Below are positions 9,855-19,219 of a stretch of 64,000 nt of DNA, one piece after another. Each line of letters opens with the position of its first letter. Position 1 is the stretch's first letter. Position numbers and translations under genes: made by a program. The stretch comes from Acidobacteriota bacterium (GTDB lineage: Bacteria > Acidobacteriota > Terriglobia > Acidiferrales > UBA7541). The notes beneath the pieces are model-generated. The model was given only the letters and a program-made list of their open reading frames with translations, did no database searches and was not told the origin of the DNA. The stretch is taken from contig DAHUXN010000013.1 of assembly GCA_027307115.1 (NCBI GenBank), positions 26,733 through 90,732 on the forward strand, written 5' to 3'.

Positions 9855-10847
9855 ATGAATAACGCCATGGCCGCAATCATCCTGCTGGTCGTCGCTGGAG
9901 TGATGAACGGCAGCTTCACGCTTCCTATGAAGTACACGCGCGAGTGGGCTTGGGAGAATTCGTGGCTCATCTGGACGATCTGGGCATTGGTGATCTTCCC
10001 GCCGGTAATGACTCTTGCCACCGTGCCCCATCTGCGCAGTGTCTATTCGAGCGTCGCTCCGGCGATTATCATCACGGTTGCCGCGTGCGGAGCCGGATGG
10101 GGAATCTCACAGGTTTTTTTTGGCCTCGCCGTCGATTCGGTCGGCATTGCACTGGCGTTTTCTGTGATTCTCGGCATTTCGGCGGCCGTTGGCGCTCTGG
10201 TGCCGCTCTTCCAATCGCAACCGGAGACCAGGCGTGAGATTCTCGTTCTCGCTGGAGTCGCGCTTGTCGTCATTGGCGTTGGGATTTGTGCCATCGCTGG
10301 ACGTAAACGCGAGGCAGCTCTCGGGCGCGCTCTGGATCCCAACAAAGCTTCCGTGACGCGCGGATTGCTTTACTGCACAATCAGCGGCGTCGGTTCGGCG
10401 CTGGTAGGAATTGGCCTGTGGCTAGGAGCACCGATCGGTGTGGCCGCAGAGCATCTCGGCGCGAGCATCACCTGGTCGCCCAACGCCATCTGGCTGCCGC
10501 TCATGCTCGCGGGCGGCATCCCCAATCTGATTTACTGTCTGTATCTGATCGGCAAGAATCACACCGCGGATCGCTTCGCCAGGCCTGCCACCGGCGGTTA
10601 CTTCATCCTCGCCGGAATCATGGGCATATTCTGGTTCGGCAGCACGCTGATGTACGGAATCGCCGTCAGACCCCTGGGAACGGCTGTCGCATGGCCCATT
10701 TTCATGTCTCTCATCGTCATCGTCGCCAGCATCTGGGGTGTTCTCACCGGAGAATGGAAAGGCGCTGGCAAACGCCCGCTGCAAATCATGTACGGCGGAG
10801 TCGCCGTCCTCATACTTGCCATCATTGTTCTCTCACGTGCGAGTTAG
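9855..10847 (+). CDS. L-rhamnose/H+ symporter-like transporter (RhaT family)
   Basis: 330 residues with about ten hydrophobic segments. It begins like RhaT proteins (AAIILLVVAGVMNGSFTLPMKYTREWAWENSWL, here split by the family motif NGSF-LPMKY) and contains the family-typical GWGISQVFFGLAVDSVGIAL and a late FWFGSTLMYG. RhaT imports sugar with protons across the inner membrane; the rhamnose specificity is only assumed by family. ATG 9855 is chosen over an upstream in-frame start because GAGAGGA lies just before it. It stands alone, divergent from glgE, 161 bases before the outer-membrane barrel gene. Confidence 0.8.
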   Translation: MNNAMAAIILLVVAGVMNGSFTLPMKYTREWAWENSWLIWTIWALVIFPPVMTLATVPHLRSVYSSVAPAIIITVAACGAGWGISQVFFGLAVDSVGIALAFSVILGISAAVGALVPLFQSQPETRREILVLAGVALVVIGVGICAIAGRKREAALGRALDPNKASVTRGLLYCTISGVGSALVGIGLWLGAPIGVAAEHLGASITWSPNAIWLPLMLAGGIPNLIYCLYLIGKNHTADRFARPATGGYFILAGIMGIFWFGSTLMYGIAVRPLGTAVAWPIFMSLIVIVASIWGVLTGEWKGAGKRPLQIMYGGVAVLILAIIVLSRAS

Positions 10848-11008
10848 CAGACTTTCTGCGGGTACCATCACATTCTGCTCGACGAGAAAGGCTTCTCTGC
10901 GTTTTCTTGTTTCTTCGCGCCGGCCGATGGGTGCGGGAAGGTACTCACGGACAGTGCACACTCCAATGCCAATCGCGCCGTAATCACATGCGCAAAGGAA
11001 GGTTTGCT

Positions 11009-12772
11009 ATGTTCCAATCTCGAAGCATTCGCGCGGCACAGATAACGCTCTGTGTGTTGCTCGCAACCCTGTGGTGTACACCATGTCTTGCCCAAAGCAC
11101 AAGTTCGACGGCCTCTGCGGGGCCGGGATCTTCTGCGTCGGACAAACGAACCGCCATTCTCCAGGAGCTCGATGCGATGAAGAAGCGCATTGATGAGCTC
11201 GAAGCCGAACTGAAAAAGACGGATGTGGAAGAACAACAGCGCAAAGCCCGCGAAGCAACAGCTGTAAAGCTGCCCGTGCAGGCGACGACCGACACGGTCG
11301 CTGGGAGCACGGCGGATGGAAATGCGGGACGGGCATCGGCTAGCGATACGTCCGCGCAGGCGGCGCTTGGTCCCGTGGTGGCGGCTGATGCGAAAGAGGA
11401 ATCGTCGTCAGTGACTCCAACAGTGCAAGAATCGGCGTCTGTGGCGGCCAAGGCGGGGAAAAAGCCTGCGTCAGAGCCATTTGCGTTCGCTGATTTTACG
11501 TGGCTCAACGGTAACTCCCGCGAGAAGGACACGCCTCTTGATACCAAGCTGTTCACTCCCGAGTTTCGCGCCGACGTTTCTTACATCTACGATTTCAACC
11601 ATCCGAAGGACGACACGCTGGTCGGTTCATCTGAAAGTGGCCGCACACAGGAAATTCAGATCCAGCAATTGGGCATCGGCGGTGACTTCCATTATGACAA
11701 CGTCCGCGGCAGGCTGATGACGCAGTTCGGCATGTATTCGACCATGACTCCGCGGAACGATGCGAGCCCCGCGCGCGGCCAGTGGGATCTTTCCAATGCT
11801 TACCGTTATCTTTCCGAAGCATATGGCGGCTATCACCTCGACGTAATGCACGGAATCAACGTGGATGCAGGCATCTTCATGTCTTATATCGGGCTTTTCA
11901 GCTATTACAATTTTGACAACTGGGCCTATCAGCCATCCTATGTTTCCTCCAATACGCCGTGGTTCTTCAATGGACTTAGAGTCCAAATTTTTCCGACTGA
12001 CAAGCTAAAAATCGAGCCGTGGTTTATCAACGGCTGGCAGTCGTACGGCCGATTCAACAAGTTCCCGGGTCTCGGAGGACAAGTTGCGTGGCGGCCTACC
12101 GGCTGGCTCTCGTTCGTCTTCAACAATTACGGCATGGGTACCGACACGCTCGGCGTTCCAGGACGTTCACGCCTTCACACCGATGATAGCGTGGAAGTGA
12201 AGTATTACGATCGGCCCGAGAAAACTCTGGATAAAGCCGCATTTTCGTTGACGGGCGATGCCGGATGCGAGTATGGCGGTGGAGTAACCTGTCACGGCGG
12301 CAAGGGTGGGCCGAAGCAGAGCTTCTTGGGCTATATGATCTACAACCGCCTTTGGTTCGACAAAGACAAGTACGGATTTACCGTGGGCGGCGGGCAGATC
12401 AACAATCCCGGACGTTACCTTGTGCTGCTGCCGCCGATCAATGGCGCGACAGCAGCAACTGGAACGCCGTACTTCACTGGCAACCCGGGAGACCCGTTCA
12501 AGGCCTGGGACGCCTCTGCGACATTCGACTACATGCCGAAGCAGTACATTACGTTCCGGTGGGAGTTCGATCACCGAGAGGCGAATGTGCCGTACTTTGC
12601 CGGCCCGGGCGGCGTCACGCCACCGGGCGGCAACAACGGGAACCCGTCCTCATTCGTTTGCTCGGACGGATCAGCCGCAGTAGCTGGGAGTTGCGGATCA
12701 GTAGGGCTGTGGTCCCCAGACCTGCGCAAAATCGAGAACCGGCTGAACCTGGCGATACTTGTGAAGTTCTAA
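11009..12772 (+). CDS. Outer-membrane beta-barrel protein with periplasmic coiled coil
   Basis: 587 residues starting at ATG 11009, preceded by AAGGAAGG at 7 bases. Signal peptide ending near CLAQS (residues 1-30). Then a short charged coiled coil (about 45-75: ILQELDAMKKRIDELEAELK), an Ala/Thr-rich linker to about 150, and a long alternating aromatic/polar C-terminal half ending in VKF, the terminal Phe expected of BAM-assembled barrels. Patterns such as MTQFGMYSTM, FMSYIGLFSYYNF and FNNYGMGTDT suit the acidobacterial porin-like barrel family. The substrate is unknown. It may belong functionally with either the RhaT-like transporter upstream or the cytochrome cluster downstream. Confidence 0.8.
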   Translation: MFQSRSIRAAQITLCVLLATLWCTPCLAQSTSSTASAGPGSSASDKRTAILQELDAMKKRIDELEAELKKTDVEEQQRKAREATAVKLPVQATTDTVAGSTADGNAGRASASDTSAQAALGPVVAADAKEESSSVTPTVQESASVAAKAGKKPASEPFAFADFTWLNGNSREKDTPLDTKLFTPEFRADVSYIYDFNHPKDDTLVGSSESGRTQEIQIQQLGIGGDFHYDNVRGRLMTQFGMYSTMTPRNDASPARGQWDLSNAYRYLSEAYGGYHLDVMHGINVDAGIFMSYIGLFSYYNFDNWAYQPSYVSSNTPWFFNGLRVQIFPTDKLKIEPWFINGWQSYGRFNKFPGLGGQVAWRPTGWLSFVFNNYGMGTDTLGVPGRSRLHTDDSVEVKYYDRPEKTLDKAAFSLTGDAGCEYGGGVTCHGGKGGPKQSFLGYMIYNRLWFDKDKYGFTVGGGQINNPGRYLVLLPPINGATAATGTPYFTGNPGDPFKAWDASATFDYMPKQYITFRWEFDHREANVPYFAGPGGVTPPGGNNGNPSSFVCSDGSAAVAGSCGSVGLWSPDLRKIENRLNLAILVKF

Positions 12773-12887
12773 GCTGTTTTCTCCCAACCTGCAGGCGCGA
12801 AGAGTTCTAGGTTCCCATGTCATACGGTTTCGCAATGGGGTGTTGGCGTGCGAGTCATGCGAACCAAATCCATCCGACATTGACCAA

Positions 12888-12964
12888 GACATTAGGACCC
12901 TTCGAACTATAGGCTCCATAGGACTGAACCAATCCCTCTATTGATGATGTTTGAGCGTCACAGC
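12888..12964 (+). repeat. 77-bp dispersed element, copy 2
   Basis: Counterpart of 1955-2031, sharing ACCCTTCGA, ATAGGACTGAACCA and GAGCGTCACAGC in the same order and spacing. It ends 121 bases before the start codon of the Cyc2-like gene, where a promoter or leader would be expected. Confidence 0.6.
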
Positions 12965-12969
12965 AGTGC

Positions 12970-12983
12970 GTGATTCGGGTTAC
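12970..12983. promoter_or_regulatory. Crp-like site upstream of the cytochrome operon
   Basis: GTGA-N6-TTAC, one base from the GTGA-N6-TCAC seen twice at the crp locus. It directly follows repeat copy 2. It is a weak match on its own, but the location before the electron-transfer operon makes control by the Crp/Fnr regulator plausible. Confidence 0.35.
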
Positions 12984-13085
12984 AGACCTGACACGCAAAC
13001 GAGAGCCAAATATCGTCCGCAGGACAATGCAGCGGAGATTTTCTCCAACGTTACCCTGAGACGTCGATCCGACAGGAGGATGGTG

Positions 13086-14537
13086 ATGAAGCAACAGCGA
13101 ATTCCCGTGGCTTTTGGCGCCGCGCTTGTACTCTCCGGTTTAACGGTTGTAATGCTCTGGATGATCGTGTCGGCTCCGAGGGCCCAGGCAATTCCTGCAT
13201 TTTCACGGAAATATCAGACTTCTTGTTCCACATGTCATAACAATTTTCCTGAACTCAATGATTTCGGAATGGCGTTCAAAAAGAACGGATTCAAGTTTCC
13301 CAAGGATGACGAACTATTCGTGAAAGATCTCCCTGTCTTGCTCGGAGCGAAGGCCCAAAAAGAAGCATTTCCGAAGGCCATCTATCCGGGTGAACTTCCA
13401 GGGAGCATACCGATCTCCTTTCGTTACTCCGGCTTCGCTCAATACAACAATAAGCAGCCGCTCGCACTGGGCTTCGTTCCGCGAACGGACCTATTTGCCC
13501 CCAATACGTTCACGATAATCGGCGCGGGCAGCTTCGGACCAACACTCTCCTTTTGGATCGATGATGACATTTCCACCGGCGGTTCAGGCGCCGATGGCGG
13601 CCTGGGTGACGGCTACCTCAGAGCAAACGACATTGGCCACTATCTTCATCTTCCCAAGGATGCCCTCAATGTCAGGTTCGGACAATTTGAGCTCGACCTT
13701 CCGTTCACTCAGGCGCGCACAATCAATCTGAGCGACTACGACATCTACGATCAGGCAAGTTTCGTCAATCCGAATGGCACTGGGGCGCTTCCCGGCACAA
13801 CTGCCAATCCACTGATGTTTGGAACTCCTCAGCGGGGCATTGAATTCGGCGGCTACCCGAATGACGGGAATTTTTCTTGGTCCGTAGCGTTTGTGAACGG
13901 GAGCAACGACAGCCCCGCGATGCGAAATTCCAAAGACGTGTATGGACGCGTGGCCCAACGTTTCAATCTGGAGCGCGATCCAAAGGTGCGCAAAGAAGTG
14001 CAGGCTGCCGGTCCGACTGGTCCGCGGGACCACACGTCTCTGACGATAGGAGCCTTCGGGTATTATGGCCGCAACGAACTGAATGTCGACGGTACGCTCT
14101 TCCCGGGTCTCTCGACGATCCGTGAGCCGTTTTACCGAGCCGGCGCGGATTTCCGCTTCAAATATCGCCAGTTCGAGTTATGGGGGCTTGGGATGTACGG
14201 TCACGATACGAACCAGGCTCTCAATTCCGGTGGAACAGGCTTTGTGTCGGCGACGCCCGTGACGTTTAGCGGCGGTTTTGCGGAAGCCGAATACTGGGTA
14301 TATCCGTGGCTGATCGGTTTGATGCGCTACGATGTTGTGAACTCGCCCACGGATTTTCTGAACGGCGTTTCGCGCTCGGCTACGCGGAACCGCTTTAGCC
14401 CCGGGGTTCAAGTGCTTGTCCGCGCCAACATCAAGCTGGCGTTTGAGTATCAACGGCGCTTCGAGGAGCCAGTCCCGGGGACAATTACTTTTTTCCGTCC
14501 CAATGGATTTGTTGTCGGGACCGACTTTGTATTTTGA
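13086..14537 (+). CDS. Cyc2-like fused cytochrome c-porin (outer membrane)
   Basis: 483 residues. A signal peptide (to about residue 35, APRAQA) is followed at once by IPAFSRKYQTSCSTCHNNFP and ELNDFGMAFKKNGF. This combines a single heme site (CSTCH) with the P-x-F-x-R...C-x-x-C-H...FP-L--FG--FK-NG arrangement that characterises Cyc2, the fused monoheme cytochrome-porin of Fe(II) oxidisers. The remaining ~400 residues have the alternating pattern of a beta-barrel (FSWSVAFVNGSN, FGYYGRNELNVDG, FRFKYRQFELWGLGMYG) and end in FVF. Length fits Cyc2. ATG 13086 has AGGAGG at 6 bases; the earlier ATG at 13080 abuts it. It heads a run of redox genes. Function in Fe oxidation or other extracellular electron transfer is inference; related heme-porins of unknown role also exist. 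Confidence 0.75.
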   Translation: MKQQRIPVAFGAALVLSGLTVVMLWMIVSAPRAQAIPAFSRKYQTSCSTCHNNFPELNDFGMAFKKNGFKFPKDDELFVKDLPVLLGAKAQKEAFPKAIYPGELPGSIPISFRYSGFAQYNNKQPLALGFVPRTDLFAPNTFTIIGAGSFGPTLSFWIDDDISTGGSGADGGLGDGYLRANDIGHYLHLPKDALNVRFGQFELDLPFTQARTINLSDYDIYDQASFVNPNGTGALPGTTANPLMFGTPQRGIEFGGYPNDGNFSWSVAFVNGSNDSPAMRNSKDVYGRVAQRFNLERDPKVRKEVQAAGPTGPRDHTSLTIGAFGYYGRNELNVDGTLFPGLSTIREPFYRAGADFRFKYRQFELWGLGMYGHDTNQALNSGGTGFVSATPVTFSGGFAEAEYWVYPWLIGLMRYDVVNSPTDFLNGVSRSATRNRFSPGVQVLVRANIKLAFEYQRRFEEPVPGTITFFRPNGFVVGTDFVF

Positions 14538-14592
14538 AGATTTACTCGTCCGATAAGGAAAGAAATCAGATCACCGGAAAGGGGAATTTTGA

Positions 14593-15201
14593 ATGAAGTA
14601 TTTCATGAGAACAGTACTCGCGGCAATTTGCTTCGTACCTCTGCTGTTTAACGGCGTTGCTCGAGCGGGGGACATCAAAGGAACGGTTTCGGTGCAAGGG
14701 TTGCGCTCTGCCCAAGACATCGCCGTCTACGTCGACGCGATACCGGGCAAGCATTTCGATGCGCCCGCGCAACATGTCATAGTCGACCAACGCAAGATGA
14801 TGTTCGTTCCCCACGTCGCAGTGGTTCTACAGGGAACCACCGTGGATTTTCTAAATAGCGATCCGGTTGGCCACAATGTTTACTGGCCGTCGATCAGTGG
14901 CAATAAGAAGCTTGCCCACAACCTCGGGACCTGGCCGAAAGGTGAGAGAAAATCATTTCAATTCAATAATCTCGGAGTCGCCTCTCTGCTGTGTAATGTT
15001 CATCCGGAGATGTCCGGCTATGTCGTCGTGGTCGCCACTCCTTACTTCGCCGTCGCCGACAAGGACGGCTCATTTGAAATAAAGAGCGTTCCGCCGGGGA
15101 CTTACACCCTTAAAACCTGGAGCGAAGAGGGAAAGCCAACGACGCAGTCAATTACCGTTGGGAGTGGAGCGTTGAATGTTGATTTGACGGTGAAAAAGTA
15201 A
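14593..15201 (+). CDS. Secreted cupredoxin-like protein with C-terminal Ig-like fold
   Basis: 202 residues with a signal peptide (to about residue 24, GVARA). Residues about 70-145 form a plastocyanin-like domain: VDFLNSDPVGHNVYW supplies the first His, and SLLCNVHPEMSGYVVV supplies the C-x2-H-x2-M remainder of a type 1 copper site. The tail (DKDGSFEIKSVPPGTYTLKTW) resembles a carboxypeptidase-regulatory-like fold. This architecture is often annotated as methylamine-utilisation-type protein in Acidobacteriota. AAGGGG precedes the ATG. Position 55 bases behind the heme-porin and ahead of the Rieske gene suggests a periplasmic electron carrier between the outer-membrane cytochrome and the bc-type complex (inference). 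Confidence 0.8.
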   Translation: MKYFMRTVLAAICFVPLLFNGVARAGDIKGTVSVQGLRSAQDIAVYVDAIPGKHFDAPAQHVIVDQRKMMFVPHVAVVLQGTTVDFLNSDPVGHNVYWPSISGNKKLAHNLGTWPKGERKSFQFNNLGVASLLCNVHPEMSGYVVVVATPYFAVADKDGSFEIKSVPPGTYTLKTWSEEGKPTTQSITVGSGALNVDLTVKK

Positions 15202-15229
15202 GATAAGAAAAGTTTGAGGCTGAGTGCGC

Positions 15230-15733
15230 ATGAGCGAGCCGGAAAAGAAAAACCTGGCGGCGAGCAACGACGAAGCGAGCTTCCTAAGCCGCCGCCAGTT
15301 TTTCGTCAAGCTGGGAGCAGGCTCGCTTGCCATCACCGGTGCCGGTGCCACAGTGTTTGCGGTGCAGTACCTTTCGCCGAACGTCCTCTATGAACCATCA
15401 CCCATCGTCGGCGTTGGCAGGCCCGAACATTTCCCGATTGACTCGGTGACGTTGGACCCGCGAGCTGCGATTTTCGTCGTCCATGCGCAGAAAGGGTTCT
15501 ATGCGATGAGTTCCGTTTGTACCCATTTAGGGTGTCTAACGGTATGGAGACAAGACGAAGGGATCATCGCGTGCCCATGCCACGGCAGTACTTTTCGACC
15601 GGACGGTAAAGTAATCGGGGGCCCGGCCCCGCGCCCGCTGCAGTGGCTGAAGATGTGGATAGGCAATGATGGCAACCTCATGGTGGATCGCTCCGCAAAT
15701 ATTGCTTCGGAAAGCGAATACGTCCAACTTTGA
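15230..15733 (+). CDS. Rieske [2Fe-2S] protein of a bc/b6f-type complex
   Basis: 167 residues. N-terminal [20 protein letters not shown] is a twin-arginine-type signal/anchor. The cluster ligands are CTHLGC and CPCHGS, the two classical Rieske boxes including the disulfide cysteines, and a proline loop is present ([10 protein letters not shown]). ATG 15230 is adopted; GTG 15224 with a closer GAGG is an alternative that adds two residues. The stop nearly abuts the cytochrome b start. It passes electrons from quinol at the b subunit to c-type cytochrome. Confidence 0.93.
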   Translation: MSEPEKKNLAASNDEASFLSRRQFFVKLGAGSLAITGAGATVFAVQYLSPNVLYEPSPIVGVGRPEHFPIDSVTLDPRAAIFVVHAQKGFYAMSSVCTHLGCLTVWRQDEGIIACPCHGSTFRPDGKVIGGPAPRPLQWLKMWIGNDGNLMVDRSANIASESEYVQL

Positions 15734-15735
15734 AG

Positions 15736-16443
15736 ATGCAGAAATCACTTGCGGCACCCACTGGCACGGCGATCAGGAATCCCATACAAGCGCTTGCCCG
15801 TTGGCGCGACGAATTCAAGGAGATTTTCTCCGCTCGCGTGCGCGAGCGCCAGCTCGGTTTTCGCTACACGTGGTATCTCGGTGCGCTGACGCTGGGCACT
15901 TTTTCCATACAGCTCATCACCGGCCTGCTTCTAATGCTGTATTACCATCCTTCAATTCCGCAAGGCTACGCCGACATGAAAGACTTGCACTTCGTCGTGT
16001 CGTCCGGAGTCTTTTTGCGAAATCTGCACCGCTGGTCTGCGCATGCGATGGTGTTCCTGGTATTCGCGCACATGGCCAAGGTGTTTTACCGCGGCGCTTA
16101 CCGGCCACCGCGAGAATTGAACTGGGTCGTGGGTGTCTGTCTATTGCTGCTCACCTTGCTGGCCAGCTACACAGGCTATTTACTGCCCTGGGATCAACTA
16201 TCGTACTGGGGCACGACGGTGGGATCGAGCATCATCTCATCCACCCCGTTTATTGGTGAAAAGTTGCGCTTCATTCTTCTCGGTGGACACACTGTGAATG
16301 CGAACGCGCTGCTGCGTTTTTATGTGCTGCACGTCGTCATTCTGCCGCTGGCCGTCATTCTTCTTGTCGCAATCCATCTGTGGCGTTTGCACAAGGATGG
16401 TGGAATGTACGTCGAACATGAAAAGAATGTAGAGAAACGATGA
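15736..16443 (+). CDS. Cytochrome b6-like subunit (N-terminal cytochrome b half)
   Basis: About 235 residues with four hydrophobic helices. Heme-ligating histidine pairs are in [19 protein letters not shown] and in [36 protein letters not shown] is the conserved quinol-site segment. Length suits b6 rather than a full mitochondrial-type cytochrome b, and the C-terminal half is encoded separately just downstream. The position of the b6f heme-cn cysteine appears to be Tyr (TWYLGALTL), so no covalent heme cn is expected (alignment by eye). ATG 15736 is used; a TTG at 15730 overlapping the Rieske stop is an alternative. The stop overlaps the next start (ATGA). Confidence 0.92.
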   Translation: MQKSLAAPTGTAIRNPIQALARWRDEFKEIFSARVRERQLGFRYTWYLGALTLGTFSIQLITGLLLMLYYHPSIPQGYADMKDLHFVVSSGVFLRNLHRWSAHAMVFLVFAHMAKVFYRGAYRPPRELNWVVGVCLLLLTLLASYTGYLLPWDQLSYWGTTVGSSIISSTPFIGEKLRFILLGGHTVNANALLRFYVLHVVILPLAVILLVAIHLWRLHKDGGMYVEHEKNVEKR

Positions 16444-17081
16444 CGAGCGATCCCAAGGCGCCCCACGAAATAGCATTGCCCCAGCCAATCGAGGAAGAAA
16501 AATCCATTCCCTACTGGGAAATGTTGTTTCGTGAAACGATCGCCATAGAGTTATTAGCGAGCGTCCTCGTCTGGATCGCGCTCTGGTGGAATGCGCCTTT
16601 GGAGTTGCTCGCCGATCCCCAGCAAACTCCCAAGTTGGCTAAGGCACCATGGTATTTCACCGGATTGCAGGAGCTACTGCATTATTTCCCGCCATTTGTC
16701 GCCGGCATCATTCTTCCCACGCTGATTGTCGTTGCTTTGGTCGTAGTCCCTTTTTTCAATGTGAATATCAAGGACGAGAACCTTTGGGTTCACCACAAAT
16801 CACAACGATTGGCGATTCTGGGAATCGTTCTCGCGGCGCTCACCGTGCTGCTCATTCGCTTTGATGCATGGGATGCCTTGCTCCCTGTTTGGCTCATCGC
16901 CATTTTCATGGGAATCGCCGCCGCAAACGAAGGGCGCCGCGATAGAGGATTTCGACGCTGGCTCAGCTCGAAGCCGCTCTCTTTCTGGATCATGACTTGG
17001 TTTCTGATGGAGGCGGTCGTATTGACTTCCGTCGGCACATTTTTCCGGGGGCCAGGCTGGTCCTGGATCTGGCCTTGGTGA
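16440..17081 (+). CDS. Cytochrome b C-terminal half (b6f subunit IV-like)
   Basis: 213 residues, longer than plastid-type subunit IV (~160). The hallmark is [20 protein letters not shown] followed by [13 protein letters not shown], equivalent to the PEWY-containing region of bc complexes, here reading APWY. Three to four hydrophobic helices follow. Its ATG overlaps the previous stop (ATGA) and its TGA overlaps the GTG of the multiheme gene, so translation of the b subunits and the cytochrome is likely coupled. Partner of the upstream b6-like protein in a split-b complex. Confidence 0.9.
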   Translation: MTSDPKAPHEIALPQPIEEEKSIPYWEMLFRETIAIELLASVLVWIALWWNAPLELLADPQQTPKLAKAPWYFTGLQELLHYFPPFVAGIILPTLIVVALVVVPFFNVNIKDENLWVHHKSQRLAILGIVLAALTVLLIRFDAWDALLPVWLIAIFMGIAAANEGRRDRGFRRWLSSKPLSFWIMTWFLMEAVVLTSVGTFFRGPGWSWIWPW

Positions 17082-19219
17082 ATCCGCAAAATGTTCGAGG
17101 GCTCATTGGCTGGGTTCGCCGCGTTTTTTTTGGTGATCCGGCCCGCCGCTTTGCTTGGGTAAGCCTCCTGCTCACGCTTTCACTTGCTGTGGCGCCGACG
17201 AAGGACTTTTTCAGACAATCGCGCCAGTATCAGCGACAATATTCCAAGGTCATTGAAAGACGTCCGGACGCAAGGGCGCTGCGGGGCCGCATGGTCAGCG
17301 GCATTCACCAGATTTGGCTCCCCGACCTGGGCATACTGGACCGCTGCACAACTTGCCACCTGGGCATCGCTGAACCAACCCTCGCGGACGCTTCCGTACC
17401 CCAACCATTTCGTGCACACCCGCCGATTCCGCACGACGCGGAAAAATGGGGCTGCGTTGTTTGCCACCGCGGCCAAGGCCCGGCAACCGAAGTGGCGGAG
17501 GCCCACGAGACGACCGTCGCATGGGAACAGCCCATTCTTCCCGTCCATTTCATCCAAGCTTCCTGCGGAACTTGCCACCTTGACGATCTTCCCCAAGCTC
17601 CCCAGCTCGACCAGGGACGCCAGTTGCTGGCTCGCTTCGACTGCACAGGATGTCACAAGATCGCTGGCATTGACCGCCCGGCGATGCTGGGCCCAGACCT
17701 GACGGATATTGGCACCAAGGTGAGCCGTGAGTGGCTTTACAAGTGGCTCAAAGAACCTCGAACCATCGCGGACGCGAACGGCAACGTAACTGTTGACGGT
17801 ATTGATTTCGGTGAGCCGCGGATGCCCACGTTTCGGCTGAGCGATTCGGAACTGCAGGACCTCTCTGCATACTTGAGCACGCGGAATGCGCATCCGATCC
17901 GGCCTTACCATTTCGATCCTCGAATTGTCGCCTCTTTGTCGAAGCGGCAGGATGTCGCCGATCAAGGCGAAGCGCGTTTCCGGCAGATGTTTTGTTCCAC
18001 TTGCCATTCGTTGGCCGTCACTCGCGCCGGGGAAACTTCGCTTATCGGAGGCGATATCGGGCCGGAATTGACCAAAATCGGTAGCAAGGTCAATCCCGAC
18101 TGGCTCGCTGCTTGGCTGCGCAATCCCCAAGAATATCTGCCGCACAGCCAGATGCCCCGCTATGAATGGTCGGATGCCGACCTCTACGAAGTGACGCGTT
18201 ACATGGAAACAAAGCTCACCGACCCAGATCTGCTCGCGGACGTGCCGAAGCTTGGTTCACCGACAAAAACCGAGATCGAGGCCGGTCAGCGCCTATTCGT
18301 TGATAAAGGCTGCGCGAGCTGTCATGTGACGGAAGGCCTTAGTCCGCAGGAGGATTTTGGCCCCGATCTTTCCGCGATCGGATCCCGCAATATTTCCCAA
18401 CTGGACTTCGGCCCAGCGAAAGTTCAGCCAACACTAATTGCTTATCTAAAGTCGAAGATCTCGAATCCGCTCTCTGTCAATCCGTCCGGGCGCATGCCGC
18501 AATATCACCTGGACCAAGCAAGTCTGGACGCCGTTACGACGGCCCTCTTGAGCTTGACGGGACCGCCGTCGACCCGCGGAATGGAGAAATTGATCGTCGC
18601 GCGCCAAAATCCGGAATTTCATCCCGCCGGCGAATTCGGGAAGCTCTACGAGCGATATAAGTGTTACGCGTGCCACAAATTCAATGGCTTCGGCGGCACT
18701 CTTGCACCCGACCTTTCTTATGAAGGGAGCCGCGCAACGCGACAGTGGCTGCTCCAGTTTATGGAGAATCCGCAAACTCTGCGGCCTACGCTGGTGCTTC
18801 GCATGCCACAATTTAATATGCCGGAACGTGACGCGGCCGTCTTTGCGGACTATTTTGAAACGGCGATGCAGAGCCCTGCCGTGGACGCCACATTGGACCG
18901 TAAGCAATTTACTCCGACGATGGCCGCGGCAGGCAAGCAGCTTTACGAAAAGAAGTATCAGTGCCAGGCATGTCACACGATTGGCTCCGCAGGCGGATAC
19001 GTAGGACCGAGCTTGGGCAACGCCGGCAACTGGCTGACGCCAGGATGGATTGAGGCATGGCTTCGCAATCCGCAAGCGCTCGTACCCGGAACGATTGAAC
19101 CGAGGCAGGCTTTCACGGCGGATGAAATTCAAGCTCTGACGGCTTATCTGTTGACCTTGAAGCAAAGTGGTCCTGCCAACGGTGCAGCGGCCGCGCCGAG
19201 CGCCAGGGGGACGAAATGA
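17078..19219 (+). CDS. Membrane-anchored octaheme cytochrome c
   Basis: About 713 residues from GTG 17078, which overlaps the preceding TGA. One N-terminal hydrophobic helix (about 27-45: FAWVSLLLTLSLAVAP) anchors a periplasmic domain with eight CXXCH motifs: CTTCH (~89), CVVCH (~126), CGTCH (~163), CTGCH (~189), CSTCH (~307), CASCH (~412), CYACH (~529) and CQACH (~629). The last five are spaced like consecutive monoheme cytochrome c domains (LIGGDIGPELTKIGSKV, PDLSAIGSR, MPQFN as likely Met ligands). It most likely accepts electrons from, or delivers them to, the Rieske/b complex and relays them through the periplasm. No close named relative recognised. Confidence 0.88.
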   Translation: MNPQNVRGLIGWVRRVFFGDPARRFAWVSLLLTLSLAVAPTKDFFRQSRQYQRQYSKVIERRPDARALRGRMVSGIHQIWLPDLGILDRCTTCHLGIAEPTLADASVPQPFRAHPPIPHDAEKWGCVVCHRGQGPATEVAEAHETTVAWEQPILPVHFIQASCGTCHLDDLPQAPQLDQGRQLLARFDCTGCHKIAGIDRPAMLGPDLTDIGTKVSREWLYKWLKEPRTIADANGNVTVDGIDFGEPRMPTFRLSDSELQDLSAYLSTRNAHPIRPYHFDPRIVASLSKRQDVADQGEARFRQMFCSTCHSLAVTRAGETSLIGGDIGPELTKIGSKVNPDWLAAWLRNPQEYLPHSQMPRYEWSDADLYEVTRYMETKLTDPDLLADVPKLGSPTKTEIEAGQRLFVDKGCASCHVTEGLSPQEDFGPDLSAIGSRNISQLDFGPAKVQPTLIAYLKSKISNPLSVNPSGRMPQYHLDQASLDAVTTALLSLTGPPSTRGMEKLIVARQNPEFHPAGEFGKLYERYKCYACHKFNGFGGTLAPDLSYEGSRATRQWLLQFMENPQTLRPTLVLRMPQFNMPERDAAVFADYFETAMQSPAVDATLDRKQFTPTMAAAGKQLYEKKYQCQACHTIGSAGGYVGPSLGNAGNWLTPGWIEAWLRNPQALVPGTIEPRQAFTADEIQALTAYLLTLKQSGPANGAAAAPSARGTK

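Larger units (their letters stand above)
12773..13085. other. 313-bp intergenic region before the cytochrome cluster
   Basis: No convincing gene. It holds copy 2 of the 77-bp element (12888-12964) and a Crp-like site (12970-12983). It ends in a strong AGGAGG at 13074-13079 serving the cytochrome-porin gene. Confidence 0.6.
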
